Positions 16,751 through 29,511 are shown, numbered from the stretch's first letter. The stretch: 64,000 bases of DNA from Pseudomonas sp. G2-4 (GCF_030064125.1 NZ_CP125957.1:434001-498000); one strand, 5' to 3'. Notes: generated by a model from the letters alone, not told the origin. A program made the numbers and translations.

Positions 16751-17173
16751 TCAGATCCCCTGGCTGCGCAACCAGCTCATCAACTGCGGCAACGGCAGTG
16801 CCCCGCTCTGGCGCGCGACTTCCCGGCCGTCCTTGAACAGGATCAGGCTGGGAATCGAGCGAATCCCCAACTGCGCCGATAATTGCTGATTGGCCTCGCT
16901 GTCGAGCTTGGCCAACCGGCATTTGCCCGCCAATTGCACGGCGGCCTGTTCGAACACCGGCGCGAAGGATTTGCACGGGCCGCACCAATCCGCCCAGACG
17001 TCCACCAATAACGGCAGGTCGCCCTTGATCTGGCTGGCATAGTCGCCTTGCTTGAGTTCGAACGGTTTGCTCAATAACACCTGGGCCTTGCAGCGCCCGC
17101 ACTTGGGCTGATCGCCCAGGCGTTCGGCGGGGATACGGTTGAGCCCGTTGCAGTGGGGGCAGGGGATCAGCAT
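16751..17173 (-). CDS. trxC: thioredoxin 2 (TrxC)
   Basis: A 140-residue thioredoxin with the extra N-terminal zinc-binding domain that marks thioredoxin 2: two CxxC pairs, Cys5/Cys8 and Cys25/Cys28. The redox site WCGPC is at residues 63-67, and the cis-Pro region reads SIPSLILF. It reduces disulfides in the cytosol, typically under oxidative stress. It is monocistronic, flanked by REP pairs on both sides. No OxyR site was identified by eye. Confidence 0.95.
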   Translation of the reverse strand: MLIPCPHCNGLNRIPAERLGDQPKCGRCKAQVLLSKPFELKQGDYASQIKGDLPLLVDVWADWCGPCKSFAPVFEQAAVQLAGKCRLAKLDSEANQQLSAQLGIRSIPSLILFKDGREVARQSGALPLPQLMSWLRSQGI

Positions 17174-17240
17174 GGGTTCAGTCTCAAGGAATGATCATTG
17201 GTGAAGATTTGAACACTGTGCAGAGCACACCGCAAACCCT

Positions 17241-17329
17241 TGTGGGAGCGAGCCTGCTCGCGATTGCGGTCTGACAGTCAATACATCATTGACTGTCCTA
17301 CCGTCATCGCGAGCAGGCTCGCTCCCACA
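17241..17329. repeat. REP pair (inverted, GTGGGAGCGAG type)
   Basis: An 89-bp inverted pair of REP palindromes in the gap between the trxC start and the hydrolase stop, with a smaller hairpin (GACAGTCAAT and ATTGACTGTC) in the spacer. Confidence 0.92.
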
Positions 17330-17347
17330 GGGGTTACGCGTTGCTGA

Positions 17348-17974
17348 TTATTTCCCGTTGGTCAGCGTGTTGTAGCTGGTCATCAGGTTGCGGTAGTCCG
17401 GGATGTGGTTGGAGAACAAAGTCGCCAGCCCTTCCACATCGTTGCGCCAGTCGCGGTGCAGCTCACAAGCCAGGCCGAACCAGGTCATCAATTGCGCGCC
17501 CGAAGAGGACATGCGATCCCAGGCCGATTGGCGAGTCAGTTCGTTGAATGTGCCAGAGGCATCGGTAACCACGAACACTTCGAAGCCTTCGGCCAGGGCC
17601 GACAGGGCAGGGAAGGCCACGCAGACTTCAGTCACCACGCCGGCGATGATCAATTGCTTCTTGCCGGTGGCCTTGATCGCCTTGACGAAATCTTCGTTGT
17701 CCCAGGCGTTGATCTGGCCAGGACGAGCGATGTACGGCGCATCCGGGAACAGGGTCTTGAGCTCCGGCATCAGCGGGCCGTTAGGGCCGGTTTCGAAGCT
17801 GGTGGTGAGGATGGTCGGCAGCTGGAAGTACTTCGCCAGGTCGGCCAGGGCCAGCACGTTGTTCTTGAAGCGGTCCGGGTCGATGTCACGTACCAGGGAC
17901 AGCAGGCCAGCCTGGTGGTCCACCAGCAGAACGGCGGCGTTATCTTTGTCGAGACGTTTGTAGGAAGTAGTCAT
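17348..17974 (-). CDS. isochorismatase-family hydrolase, YcaC-like
   Basis: A 208-residue cysteine hydrolase of the isochorismatase fold. Asp19 (LVDHQAG) and the nucleophile Cys118 (VVTEVCVAF) are in their family positions. Residue 84 is Arg (YIARPGQ), where many relatives have a catalytic Lys. The YcaC group has no firmly assigned substrate, so no reaction is claimed. It is transcribed away from a LysR-type regulator across a 204-nt gap, a common sign that the regulator controls it. Confidence 0.85.
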   Translation of the reverse strand: MTTSYKRLDKDNAAVLLVDHQAGLLSLVRDIDPDRFKNNVLALADLAKYFQLPTILTTSFETGPNGPLMPELKTLFPDAPYIARPGQINAWDNEDFVKAIKATGKKQLIIAGVVTEVCVAFPALSALAEGFEVFVVTDASGTFNELTRQSAWDRMSSSGAQLMTWFGLACELHRDWRNDVEGLATLFSNHIPDYRNLMTSYNTLTNGK

Positions 17975-18178
17975 GGCGTAGCCCTCATTAAGTTTTGGTT
18001 GCCGAAGGTTTCGGCGTGATTAAGGTTTTCAATGTCGGTGTAGCGATTGATCGGTGATTCATCCGGTCGAAGCGCTCCGGCGTCAGTCCGTGTTGCGTTT
18101 CGATGGGTGTAGATTAAAACTGGCACCTTTGATGCGCTAGACTGCAAAAATCCGCCTTAGCGTTCTATTTGGAGAACG

Positions 18179-19087
18179 ATCATCGAAGACCTCAACACGC
18201 TTTACTACTTCACCCAGGTGGTCGAGCACGGTGGTTTCGCCGCTGCCGGCCGGGCGCTGGACATGCCCAAATCGAAGCTCAGCCGGCGGATTGCCCAACT
18301 GGAAGAGCGCCTTGGGGTTCGGTTGATCCATCGCACCAGTCGCCACTGCACGCTGACGGAGATCGGTCAGGCCTACTACCAGCGCTGCCTGGCGATGCGG
18401 GTCGAGGCCGAGAGCGCGGCCGAAGTGATCGAACGCAACCGCTCCGAACCCCAGGGGCTGGTGCGCATCAGTTGCCCGACAGCGTTGCTCAACAGCTGGG
18501 TCGGGCCGATGCTGACCCGCTACATGCTCAAGTACCCGCGGGTGGAGTTGTTCATCGAGAGCACCAACCGCCGGGTCGATCTGATCCATGAAGGTTTCGA
18601 TATCGCCTTGCGGGTGCGTTTTCCGCCGCTGGAAAACACCGACATGGTCATGAAGGTGCTGAGCAACAGTACCCAGTGCCTAGTGGGCAGCCCGGATTAC
18701 CTTGAGCGCTTGTCTTCACCGGCTTCTCCGGGGGACCTCAACGGCTTGCCGAGCGTGCACTGGGGAGCGGCGCAGCGCGAATACCAGTGGGAACTGTTCG
18801 GCCCGGACGGCTCCCGCGCACTGATCCGCCATGAACCGCGCATGGTCACCGACGACCTGCTGGCCCTGCGTCATGCGGTGCTGGCCGGCATCGGCGTCGC
18901 CCACTTGCCCACCGTGGTGGTGCGTGAAGACATAGCGGCTGGCCGGCTGGTGGAACTGGTGCCGGGCTGGACGCCCAAGTGCGGCATCGTTCATGCGATC
19001 TTCGCCTCACGTCGCGGGTTACTGCCGTCGGTGCGTTCGCTGATTGATTTTCTGGCTGAGGAATTCAGCCAGAGTGATATGGCGTAG
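18179..19087 (+). CDS. LysR-family transcriptional regulator with a non-canonical start
   Basis: A LysR-type regulator with an N-terminal winged helix-turn-helix (EDLNTLYYFTQVVEHGGF... through RLIHRTSRH) and a C-terminal effector domain. The frame opens after a stop at 18158-18160. The only in-frame codons near the GGAG ribosome site (18171-18174) are ATC at 18179 and ATC at 18182. There is no ATG, GTG or TTG until GTG at 18218, which would remove the first part of the HTH. I place the start at ATC 18179, by the family's usual M-I-E-D-L opening. It likely regulates the divergent YcaC-like gene and itself. Confidence 0.75.
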   Translation: MIEDLNTLYYFTQVVEHGGFAAAGRALDMPKSKLSRRIAQLEERLGVRLIHRTSRHCTLTEIGQAYYQRCLAMRVEAESAAEVIERNRSEPQGLVRISCPTALLNSWVGPMLTRYMLKYPRVELFIESTNRRVDLIHEGFDIALRVRFPPLENTDMVMKVLSNSTQCLVGSPDYLERLSSPASPGDLNGLPSVHWGAAQREYQWELFGPDGSRALIRHEPRMVTDDLLALRHAVLAGIGVAHLPTVVVREDIAAGRLVELVPGWTPKCGIVHAIFASRRGLLPSVRSLIDFLAEEFSQSDMA

Positions 19088-19118
19088 CGTGGAGGCAGCC
19101 ATGCCAGCGGATTCTCCT

Positions 19119-19207
19119 TGTGGGAGCGGGGTTGCTCGCGAAGACGGTGTGCCAGTCAACATCTATGTGTCTGATACGCCGCATTCGCGAGCAAGCCCGC
19201 TCCCACA
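19119..19207. repeat. REP pair (inverted, GTGGGAGCG type)
   Basis: An 89-bp inverted REP pair just downstream of the LysR gene. The two arms (TGTGGGAGCGGGGTTGCTCG and its near-complement) match well, with TTCGCGAG variants at the inner ends. Confidence 0.9.
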
Positions 19208-19334
19208 GGGACTCACACTCCAGGCTTTTCCAAGGACGTTTATCAAGGCTGCCATTCATCAGGTGCGCCGCACTGAAAAGCTGTCAGGGCCTCAAAAAGA
19301 CACCACGTATCTGTTTGCAGACTCAGGAGGTCCC

Positions 19335-19613
19335 ATGAGCCATCCTCAAGACCCAGCCACTCCCCAAGCAGTGGACAACCCCAACGACGACGGCTTCGTA
19401 CTCGGCACCGCCGGCCGCGACGAAGACCCCAACGCCGCCCCATCCTACGCCACCGACCGTCGCCACGACCGGGACGAACTGACTCCCGAAGACGCCCGCG
19501 GCATGCCCGGCTATCCCGAGGAAAAACCAGCGGCCAAACCCAAGGAGAAGGGGGTTGAAGAGGCGGAGCCGGGGATCGAGACGCCTGAGCAGGGGAACGA
19601 TAAGGTTGGGTGA
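19335..19613 (+). CDS. small acidic, probably disordered hypothetical protein
   Basis: A 92-residue protein rich in Pro, Asp, Glu, Lys and Gly, with no predicted hydrophobic core, signal peptide or membrane helix. An AGGAGG site lies 4 nt before the ATG at 19335, so translation is well supported. The composition suggests an intrinsically disordered protein. No known domain is recognised and no function is claimed. It stands alone between a REP pair and the toxin-antitoxin operon. Confidence 0.65.
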   Translation: MSHPQDPATPQAVDNPNDDGFVLGTAGRDEDPNAAPSYATDRRHDRDELTPEDARGMPGYPEEKPAAKPKEKGVEEAEPGIETPEQGNDKVG

Positions 19614-19711
19614 GCAGGACTCATATCTGCTCACATTTCTTACCGAGACCTAAATCTTTTGGCGACTAGGCTGGAAACCAGCAAGAGCTAACCATTTGTC
19701 TAACTGGCGCT

Positions 19712-19726
19712 ATCGCAATTTGCGAT
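19712..19726. promoter_or_regulatory. operator-like palindrome upstream of higBA (site 1)
   Basis: ATCGCAATTTGCGAT has a perfect 6-bp dyad (ATCGCA/TGCGAT) around 3 bp. A related site lies 41 bp downstream. Paired palindromes in front of a toxin-antitoxin operon are typical antitoxin (HigA) operators; the binding protein is inferred. Confidence 0.6.
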
Positions 19727-19752
19727 GCGCCAGATTTGTGTTTAACTTCCCC

Positions 19753-19767
19753 ATAGCAAAATGCGAT
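19753..19767. promoter_or_regulatory. operator-like palindrome upstream of higBA (site 2)
   Basis: ATAGCAAAATGCGAT matches site 1 at 12 of 15 positions and is an imperfect dyad. It ends 1 nt before the AAGGA ribosome site of the toxin gene, so a bound protein would cover the start of the transcript region. Confidence 0.5.
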
Positions 19768-19778
19768 AAGGACGTTGC

Positions 19779-20075
19779 ATGCATGTGATCACTGAGAAAC
19801 GCATTTGGGAGGCCAAGGAGAAATGGCCACATTCAGCGAATGCGTTGGATCAATGGTATCGGCTGATCAAGCGCAATAGCCCGGCTGATTTCGCGGCGAT
19901 GAAATCCATATTTCCAGCAACCGATAAGGTCGGTCCGCTGCATGTGTTTGACATCGGTGGAAACAAGTTGCGGCTGATTGCGGTGATTCGATACCGAGCA
20001 CAGCGTCTGTATATCAAATGCGTGCTTGACCCTCGGGAATACGACAGAGGCAAGTGGAAGGAGGAAAAGGGATGA
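19779..20075 (+). CDS. higB: HigB-type toxin (mRNA interferase of the RelE/HigB superfamily)
   Basis: A 98-residue basic protein typical of HigB toxins, with the conserved core DIGGNKLRLIAVIRY and IKCVLDPREYDRGKWK. HigB cleaves mRNA at the ribosome and slows growth when not bound by HigA. Toxin-first order is the hallmark of hig operons. A ribosome site AAGGA lies 6 nt before the ATG. The stop overlaps the antitoxin start by 4 nt (ATGA), so the two are translated together. Confidence 0.88.
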   Translation: MHVITEKRIWEAKEKWPHSANALDQWYRLIKRNSPADFAAMKSIFPATDKVGPLHVFDIGGNKLRLIAVIRYRAQRLYIKCVLDPREYDRGKWKEEKG

Positions 20076-20473
20076 GTGCACTGATCGAACAAGTCGCCGC
20101 CCACTGGGAGTTTGTGTCGCCCCTGCTGCGTAAGCCCAGGAGCGAAGAGGATTACGACCGGTTGGTCGCAGCACTCGATGAATTGTTGGAGTTGGTTGGC
20201 GAAGAAGAAGCCCATCCGCTGATGAGTCTGGTGGATATCATCGGTGAATGGATCGAGGCCTGGGATCATCAGCACCGACCGATGCCCAAGGCAAGTGGCG
20301 TTGAGGCGCTTCGTTATCTGATGCGCGAACACGGTTTGAGCCAGAGCGATCTGCCGGGTATAGGTGCCCAGTCGGTGGTATCGGAGATATTGAGCGGCAA
20401 GCGCCAGCTCAATTTAAGGCAGATCCGCTGGTTGGCGGAGCGCTTCGGTGTATCGGTTGAGACATTTGTTTGA
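20072..20473 (+). CDS. higA: HigA-type antitoxin, XRE-family helix-turn-helix
   Basis: A 133-residue protein with an N-terminal helical region and a C-terminal Cro/CI helix-turn-helix (about residues 80-132, LMREHGLSQSDLPGIG...LAERFGVSV). It should neutralise HigB and repress the operon by binding the two palindromes upstream of higB. The start at 20072 overlaps the higB stop. The frame is open a little further upstream, but that part lies inside higB. Confidence 0.88.
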   Translation: MSALIEQVAAHWEFVSPLLRKPRSEEDYDRLVAALDELLELVGEEEAHPLMSLVDIIGEWIEAWDHQHRPMPKASGVEALRYLMREHGLSQSDLPGIGAQSVVSEILSGKRQLNLRQIRWLAERFGVSVETFV

Positions 20474-20497
20474 TGGCTTGGCGCGGCGCACTAACTG

Positions 20498-20525
20498 CGG
20501 CGAGGGAGCTTGCTCCCGCGCCACA
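20498..20525. repeat. single REP palindrome (GTGGCGAGGGAGC type)
   Basis: GGCGAGGGAGCTTGCTCCCG followed by CGCCAC forms one hairpin without a partner copy nearby. It sits in the 318-nt gap between higA and selO; the rest of that gap up to the REP pair at 20659 shows no gene. Confidence 0.75.
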
Positions 20526-20658
20526 GGGGGGGGCGCTATGTCGACTGTCGGGGCTCGACGTTGTCCAGTACCCGGTTCGCCAACAAGCTGCTCAGTTCGT
20601 GGATTGGCTTCATGTGCAAGTGCCGGACTGAGAGGTCTGTGGTGAGTTGAAGATCGCC

Positions 20659-20750
20659 ATCGCGAGCAAGCTCGCTCCCACAGGGGGTGGGTGTTGTCGC
20701 AAATATCGCGATAACACAGTTCCCAATGTGGGAGCGAGCTTGCTCGCGAT
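20659..20750. repeat. REP pair (outward orientation)
   Basis: Here the arms are ordered the other way round: ATCGCGAGCAAGCTCGCTCC first and GGAGCGAGCTTGCTCGCGAT last. The pair lies between convergent higA and selO and may serve as a shared terminator. Confidence 0.85.
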
Positions 20751-20791
20751 GACTGTCGTTCAGACAACCCTGAACCTTTGGCGAGGGAGGG

Positions 20792-22294
<1,503 letters not shown>

Positions 22295-25200
22295 TCAGTC
22301 GAGTGTGCCTTGCGGCGGCTCAGGCACCGGCTTGATGCTGGCGACAGCCGACGGCGCGGGCGTGATGGTCTTTTTATCAGGCTCGGCGGGTACCAGTTTG
22401 TACTCCTGCCCCTGCATATTCTTCAGATAGATTTCCATTTGCCGGAAGGAGATGTTGATGTGCTCCTTCTTGAACTCACGGTTGATGAAGCGGTTGATCT
22501 CGTCCAGCACCGGGTTGCGGTCACCGAGGTCGCGCACGTGCATGCGCAACTCGTGGTCGAGAGTGCTTTCACCAAAGTTCAGGAAGTACACGATCGGTTC
22601 CGGTTCCTTCAGCACCCGTGGGTTCTCGCGGGCCGCCTTGAGCAGCAACTCACGCACCAGATCCAGGTCCGAGCCGTAGTCCACGCCCAGTTTCAGGGTG
22701 ACCCGGGTGACGGTGTCGGTCAACGACCAGTTGATCAGTTGTCCGGTGATGAAGGTCTTGTTCGGGACGATGATGTCCTTGCGGTCGAAGTCGGTGATGG
22801 TGGTTGCACGAATGCGGATCTTGCTGACCGTGCCCGACAGGTTACCAATGGTGATGGTGTCGCCGATCCGCACCGGGCGCTCGAACAGGATCATGATCCC
22901 GGAGATGAAGTTGGCGAAGATCTCCTGCATGCCGAAGCCCAGGCCCACCGACAACGCGGCCACCAACCATTGCAGTTTGTCCCAGCTCACGCCGAGGGTG
23001 GACAGCGTGGTGACGAAACCAAAGCCGGCGATCACGTAGGACAGCAGAGTTGTGGTGGCATAGGCACTGCCCTGGGCCAGGTTCAGCTTCGACAGCACGA
23101 ACACTTCCAGCAGGCCTGGCAGGTTGCGGGCCAGGGCGAAGGTGATGCCGATAATGATCAGCGCGCCGAGCATATCGCCGATGCTGATGGGCACCATGCT
23201 CATGTTGGCGCCGGTGCCGCTGGTGTATTCGTAGAGGGTGATGTTGTCCAGGTACGAGAACACGCTGATCAGGTCCGACCAGACCCAATACAGCGCGGCG
23301 ATGAAGCCGCCCAGCAAGGCCAGTCGGATCAGGCGCAGGGACTGTTCGTTGACCTTTTCGATATCCAGCGTCGGTTCCTCGATCACCGCTTCGCCGTCGC
23401 CGGCCTCCTTGGCCGCCTGACGCTTGGCCAGGGCACGTTGGTAGGCCAGGCGCCGAGCCGCGACCGACAGGCCGCGGACAAAGGTGGCTTCGATTACCAG
23501 CCAGAACATCAGCAGGTACAGGGTGTTGATCAGCCGGTCGCTGAGCTTCAGCGCGGTGTAGTAGTAGCCGAAGCACACCGCTACGAACAGTGCGATAGGC
23601 AATGCGGTGAACATCACCCCGACGGCCTTGCGGAACAGCGAAGTGTTCCGGTGCGTCGGGCTGTTGAGCAGCAGGCGACTGAGCAGCCACGCCATCAGGG
23701 CGTAGCAGGTCAGGACCACCGGCATGCCGAGCACGTCGTCGGCCAGGGCCGAGGGCTGCAACTCAGCCACGGCGACCACGGCCACCAGCGCCAGCACCAC
23801 CAGCCCGAGCCGCCGGATCCAGCCCCGGAGGAATTCGACCTGGGGTTTCTCCCAGCGGAAATGCAACTCGGCGACGCCGCCGGGGGCCAGCACTCGATAG
23901 GCGGTGTAGAACACCAGCCAGGCCTGGCCGATCTGCAGCAGCGCCGCGCCGAGGTTGGCGTTCTGGCCGCGGGCGTCGATCTGCAAGGCGTAGCCGCACA
24001 GCGCCAGTGCCAGCGCCACTGGCATCGCCAGCAGGATATTGATCAGGATCGCTTGGGGGGTGTGCCACTGACTGTCGCGCTTGAAGTGACCCACGTCCTG
24101 GTGAACCTTGTTCAGCCGGGCATAAAGACTCTTGCGGCGCCACAGCAGCGCACCAATCAGCAGCGCCAGGGGCAGGAACAGCAGCGGCCGTTGTGTCAGG
24201 CCATCGGCCAGTTCACTGAGGCTTGAGGCCCAAGGCAGCGAGTCGACCTGCTTTTCCAGGCGGTTCGGCACGCCACGCATCCACTCGAAATCCAGCGGTT
24301 TGTTGCTGGGAATCCAGAACATCTGCTCTTCGAGGGTCGACCGCAGGTTCTGGGCGGTGCTGAGCAGTTGCTTCTGGTTGAGCTGCAAGGTGATGGATTC
24401 GTTGAGCACTGCGCTCAACTCGCGGTTCAGGCGTTCCAGCAGGTCGACGCGGGTCAGTGCCAGTTCCAGCAAGGTTTTGCGCAATTGCGGCGTAACCTGC
24501 TCCGACGGCTGGGTGGCCAGCAGGTTGTCGACATAGGTGCCCGGGTTGTTCAGCAATTCGCGCTGTTGGCTGACTTCGAACTGGTACAGGCGGATGTCAG
24601 CGATCTGGTCGGCCAGGTTCTGGTCCAGCTTCAGGCGCGGCAGGGTCTGGCGCTGCTTGTAGAGAATCTTGGAGAGCAGCAGGCTGCCTTTGAGCACGCT
24701 GATCTGCTCGTCCAGGGCTGCATCGGTCTGGGTGACGCTGTCCAGCAATTGCTTGGTCTGCAGATTCTGCTGGGTCACCTCGTTAAGGCGGTCGGTGCTC
24801 TTGAGCAGGTAGTCGGAGAGCTTCAGGTTGGCCGCGCTTTCGGTCGCCAGCAAACTGCTACCACCGGCCTTCTGGGCTTCAATGGATTGCTGCGTCACCG
24901 TCTCCTGGGACTGGGCCAGGCGCTTCTGGTTGATCAGGTTTTGCAGGTCCTGGATTTCCTGCTCCATGCGGGCGATCTTTTCCATCAGCAAGTCATGCTG
25001 ACCATTGCCCAGGTCTTGCAGTTGGCTGTTGCCAGCCAGTTCCTGGCGGCGTAGCGGAATCAGCGCATTGAGCGCCAGCAGCTCGGCGCTGAGCTGGTCG
25101 CGTTGCTCGCTGCTCAGGGTTTTGCCGGCGTCCCGGCCGGCCTTGAGGAGGGTGTTGATCTGCTGGATGCGGGTCTGGCTACTGGAAATTTCGGCCTGGG

Positions 25201-25657
25201 CGCGCTCCGGGCGTGTCTGGGCCGTGATGATCAGGCTGTTGGCGTCGGCCAGGGCTTTCTGCAGGTCGCTCTGCTGGGTGGAGCGTTCCGTCAGCATTTG
25301 TTCGAGCTGGGGAATCGGCAGGTTGGCGTAGCGTTGCGCCACCGGCACCACCGTGGTGCCCTTGAGTCGCGCCAGCTCGCGCTGGTTTTCGATGTTCTGC
25401 TTGGGGGCGGTCGCCAATTGCTGCTTGAGGGCGAGCAGCTTCTGTTCGTAGTCGGCCTTGTTGTTGAGCTGGGTCAGGGTGCTTTGCAGCACTGCCTGCA
25501 AGGCCTTCTGCTCGGCTTCCGGCAGTTTGCGGTCGGCGATCTTGTCCAGGCTGGCCTCTACTGAGGCGCTGGTCAGCGGTTCAGCGGCTTGCAGCGTGCA
25601 GACGGAAAGACTCAGGCCCAGCAGGGCGATGGTGAAAAAGGAGCGCAGGGTAGGCAT
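22295..25657 (-). CDS. large mechanosensitive channel, MscK/KefA-like
   Basis: A 1120-residue protein. It has a signal peptide (MPTLRSFFTIALLGLSLSVC...), a long periplasmic region rich in Gln and Leu heptads (about residues 30-480, coiled coil), a block of about 11 transmembrane helices and the MscS core near the C-terminus. Key MscS signatures are GLGFGMQEIFANFISGI, the beta-domain ERPVRIGDTITIG and DIIVPN. It opens under membrane tension to release osmolytes. The length and periplasmic domain place it with MscK (KefA) and not with small MscS. Symbol left blank because several large paralogues exist in Pseudomonas. Confidence 0.88.
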   Translation of the reverse strand: MPTLRSFFTIALLGLSLSVCTLQAAEPLTSASVEASLDKIADRKLPEAEQKALQAVLQSTLTQLNNKADYEQKLLALKQQLATAPKQNIENQRELARLKGTTVVPVAQRYANLPIPQLEQMLTERSTQQSDLQKALADANSLIITAQTRPERAQAEISSSQTRIQQINTLLKAGRDAGKTLSSEQRDQLSAELLALNALIPLRRQELAGNSQLQDLGNGQHDLLMEKIARMEQEIQDLQNLINQKRLAQSQETVTQQSIEAQKAGGSSLLATESAANLKLSDYLLKSTDRLNEVTQQNLQTKQLLDSVTQTDAALDEQISVLKGSLLLSKILYKQRQTLPRLKLDQNLADQIADIRLYQFEVSQQRELLNNPGTYVDNLLATQPSEQVTPQLRKTLLELALTRVDLLERLNRELSAVLNESITLQLNQKQLLSTAQNLRSTLEEQMFWIPSNKPLDFEWMRGVPNRLEKQVDSLPWASSLSELADGLTQRPLLFLPLALLIGALLWRRKSLYARLNKVHQDVGHFKRDSQWHTPQAILINILLAMPVALALALCGYALQIDARGQNANLGAALLQIGQAWLVFYTAYRVLAPGGVAELHFRWEKPQVEFLRGWIRRLGLVVLALVAVVAVAELQPSALADDVLGMPVVLTCYALMAWLLSRLLLNSPTHRNTSLFRKAVGVMFTALPIALFVAVCFGYYYTALKLSDRLINTLYLLMFWLVIEATFVRGLSVAARRLAYQRALAKRQAAKEAGDGEAVIEEPTLDIEKVNEQSLRLIRLALLGGFIAALYWVWSDLISVFSYLDNITLYEYTSGTGANMSMVPISIGDMLGALIIIGITFALARNLPGLLEVFVLSKLNLAQGSAYATTTLLSYVIAGFGFVTTLSTLGVSWDKLQWLVAALSVGLGFGMQEIFANFISGIMILFERPVRIGDTITIGNLSGTVSKIRIRATTITDFDRKDIIVPNKTFITGQLINWSLTDTVTRVTLKLGVDYGSDLDLVRELLLKAARENPRVLKEPEPIVYFLNFGESTLDHELRMHVRDLGDRNPVLDEINRFINREFKKEHINISFRQMEIYLKNMQGQEYKLVPAEPDKKTITPAPSAVASIKPVPEPPQGTLD

Positions 25658-25691
25658 AGAGACCGGTCAAGCAAGTGAGAGTGGGAGCAGT

Positions 25692-27434
<1,743 letters not shown>

Positions 27435-27630
27435 AGGCAGTACTCCGGGAAAAACTGAAGGGCGGGCACAGACTGACCATGCAGTCTGCGTGCCAGCGAT
27501 TCTAACCTGTTGAAATGTGATGCTGTCAAAAAAGGTTGGGGATTGGGGTACAAGTGCGGCAGCAATCCCTCGCCACAAAAGCTGGAGGGTTGATCGCTCT
27601 CGGTCTGTGGGCGATCAACCGTTCCGCGGA

Positions 27631-29256
27631 TTAAAGGCTGAACCGCCCAACCATGCTGTTCAAATCCACGGCCAGGCGCGACAGTTCGTTGCTGGCGGCG
27701 CTGGTCTGGTTGGCGCCGGTGGCCGATTGCACCGACAGGTCGCGGATGTTCACCAGGTTGCGGTCCACTTCACGGGCCACCTGGGCCTGTTCTTCGGCGG
27801 CGCTGGCGATGACCAGGTTGCGTTCGTTGATCTCGACGATGGCGGTGTTGATCGTGTCCAGGGACATGCCGGCGCCGCGCGCGATGTTCAGGGTCGACTC
27901 CGCGCGTTCGGTGCTGTTACGCATCGAATCCACGGCGTGTTCGGTGCCGCTCTGGATGCTGCCGATCATGCGTTCGATCTCGCTGGTCGACTGCTGGGTA
28001 CGATGGGCCAGGGCGCGCACTTCGTCCGCCACCACGGCAAAACCGCGACCAGCTTCACCGGCACGGGCGGCTTCGATGGCAGCGTTCAGGGCCAGCAGGT
28101 TAGTCTGGTCGGCCAGGCCACGGATCACGTCCAGCACCTTGCCGATGTCGCGGGACTCATCGGCCAGGTTGCCGATCAGCGTGGCGGTGCTTTGCACATC
28201 GGCGCTCATGCGTTCGATGGCGCTGACGGTTTCCTGCACCAGGTCCCGGCCGTCGCCGGCGGAAGTGGTGGCGTTTTTCGAGGCTTCGGACGTGCTGACC
28301 GCGTTGCGCGCCACTTCTTCCACGGCGCTGGTCATTTCGTTGACCGCCGTGGCGGCCTGTTCGATTTCGTTGTTCTGCTGGGTCAGGCCACGGGCACTTT
28401 CGTCGGTGACGCTGTTGAGCTCTTCGGCAGCGGAGGCCAGTTGCGTGGCCGAACCGGAGATCCGCTGCAGGGTGTCGCGCAGCTTTTCCTGCATGGTCGA
28501 CATCGCCCGCAGCAGGCGACCGGCTTCGTCGCTGCCATCAACATTGATCGGCCGAGTCAGGTTGCCCTTGGCAATTTCTTCGGCTGCGTCCAGCGCGCTG
28601 CCAATTGGCCGAGTAATGCTGTTGGTCAGCAGCCAGGCGAACAGCAGGGTCAGGCCGGTAGCGATGACCAGCAGGGTGACCACCCAGTTGAAGGCGCTTG
28701 AATATTGTTGAGCTGCGTCCTGATTGAGGGCCTCGGCTTGCCGATTGTTGATCTCCACCAGGCGGCCGATCGCGGCATTGATGGCATCTGAGTTACTCAG
28801 CAGTTCAGTGTTGAGCAACGCCCCCAATTCAGCGATCTGATTGTTGCGTGACAAGGTTTTCATGCGCTCTTCGAGCTGGCGGTACTGCCCGAGCAGCTGC
28901 ACATACTGATCGTAGGCGGCCCGTTCGTCGGGGGCGCTGATGAGCTTTTCGTAGGCGGCCTGGGCCGCGCGGATCTGCTGGCTGCGTTGTTCGAACAGCT
29001 CGTAGGTTTTCTGCTGGACGTCCGGTTCGCGGTTGACCATCAGGCGATAGGACAATACTCGCAAGCGAAGGGTGAGCTGGGTGAACTCATCCAGGGCCTT
29101 GATACTGGGCACACTGTTCTCGGCGATGCTTTCGCCGGACGCGCGGATTTTGCTCATCTGGGTCAGGGCAAATACCCCAAGGGCGAGCATCAGGGCGCCG
29201 ATCAGGGCAAATCCCAGGAACGCCCGCGGCGCGATGTTCATATTACGTAACGACAT
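27631..29256 (-). CDS. methyl-accepting chemotaxis protein
   Basis: A 541-residue chemoreceptor. It has one N-terminal transmembrane helix (about residues 12-33), a periplasmic four-helix-bundle ligand domain (about 35-190), a second helix ([16 protein letters not shown]), a HAMP domain and a cytoplasmic signalling domain. The hairpin tip sequence ([19 protein letters not shown]...[18 protein letters not shown]) is the CheA/CheW contact. The ligand is unknown. The start [13 protein letters not shown] at 29256 is the usual Pseudomonas pattern; a TTG at 29307 is in frame but has no visible ribosome site. The gene is alone. Confidence 0.92.
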   Translation of the reverse strand: MSLRNMNIAPRAFLGFALIGALMLALGVFALTQMSKIRASGESIAENSVPSIKALDEFTQLTLRLRVLSYRLMVNREPDVQQKTYELFEQRSQQIRAAQAAYEKLISAPDERAAYDQYVQLLGQYRQLEERMKTLSRNNQIAELGALLNTELLSNSDAINAAIGRLVEINNRQAEALNQDAAQQYSSAFNWVVTLLVIATGLTLLFAWLLTNSITRPIGSALDAAEEIAKGNLTRPINVDGSDEAGRLLRAMSTMQEKLRDTLQRISGSATQLASAAEELNSVTDESARGLTQQNNEIEQAATAVNEMTSAVEEVARNAVSTSEASKNATTSAGDGRDLVQETVSAIERMSADVQSTATLIGNLADESRDIGKVLDVIRGLADQTNLLALNAAIEAARAGEAGRGFAVVADEVRALAHRTQQSTSEIERMIGSIQSGTEHAVDSMRNSTERAESTLNIARGAGMSLDTINTAIVEINERNLVIASAAEEQAQVAREVDRNLVNIRDLSVQSATGANQTSAASNELSRLAVDLNSMVGRFSL

Positions 29257-29511
29257 GGAAAATACCGGAAGGAGGCGCGTCCGTGCGGGGCTGTGACGGG
29301 TGTTCAAGACTTATCGGTCATCCGACTGAAGTCTTGAGGGGCTGCGTGCTTTTGTCGCAGACCACCGGCCATGGCACGACGAAGGGTCGGAACCAGATCT
29401 TTGATGTGCAGTCTCTACAGCTCATCAGCGAAGCACTGCCCCCCTAAACCGTGGCATCGGCGGTGACTTTTCTTTATCGTACGCGCCCCTTGAAAAAGCC
29501 TGGAAATCAAT

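Noticed and set aside
27567..27578. REP-like fragment TCCCTCGCCACA between the antiporter and chemoreceptor genes
   Set aside because: Only one arm of the palindrome remains, so it is at most a decayed REP remnant.
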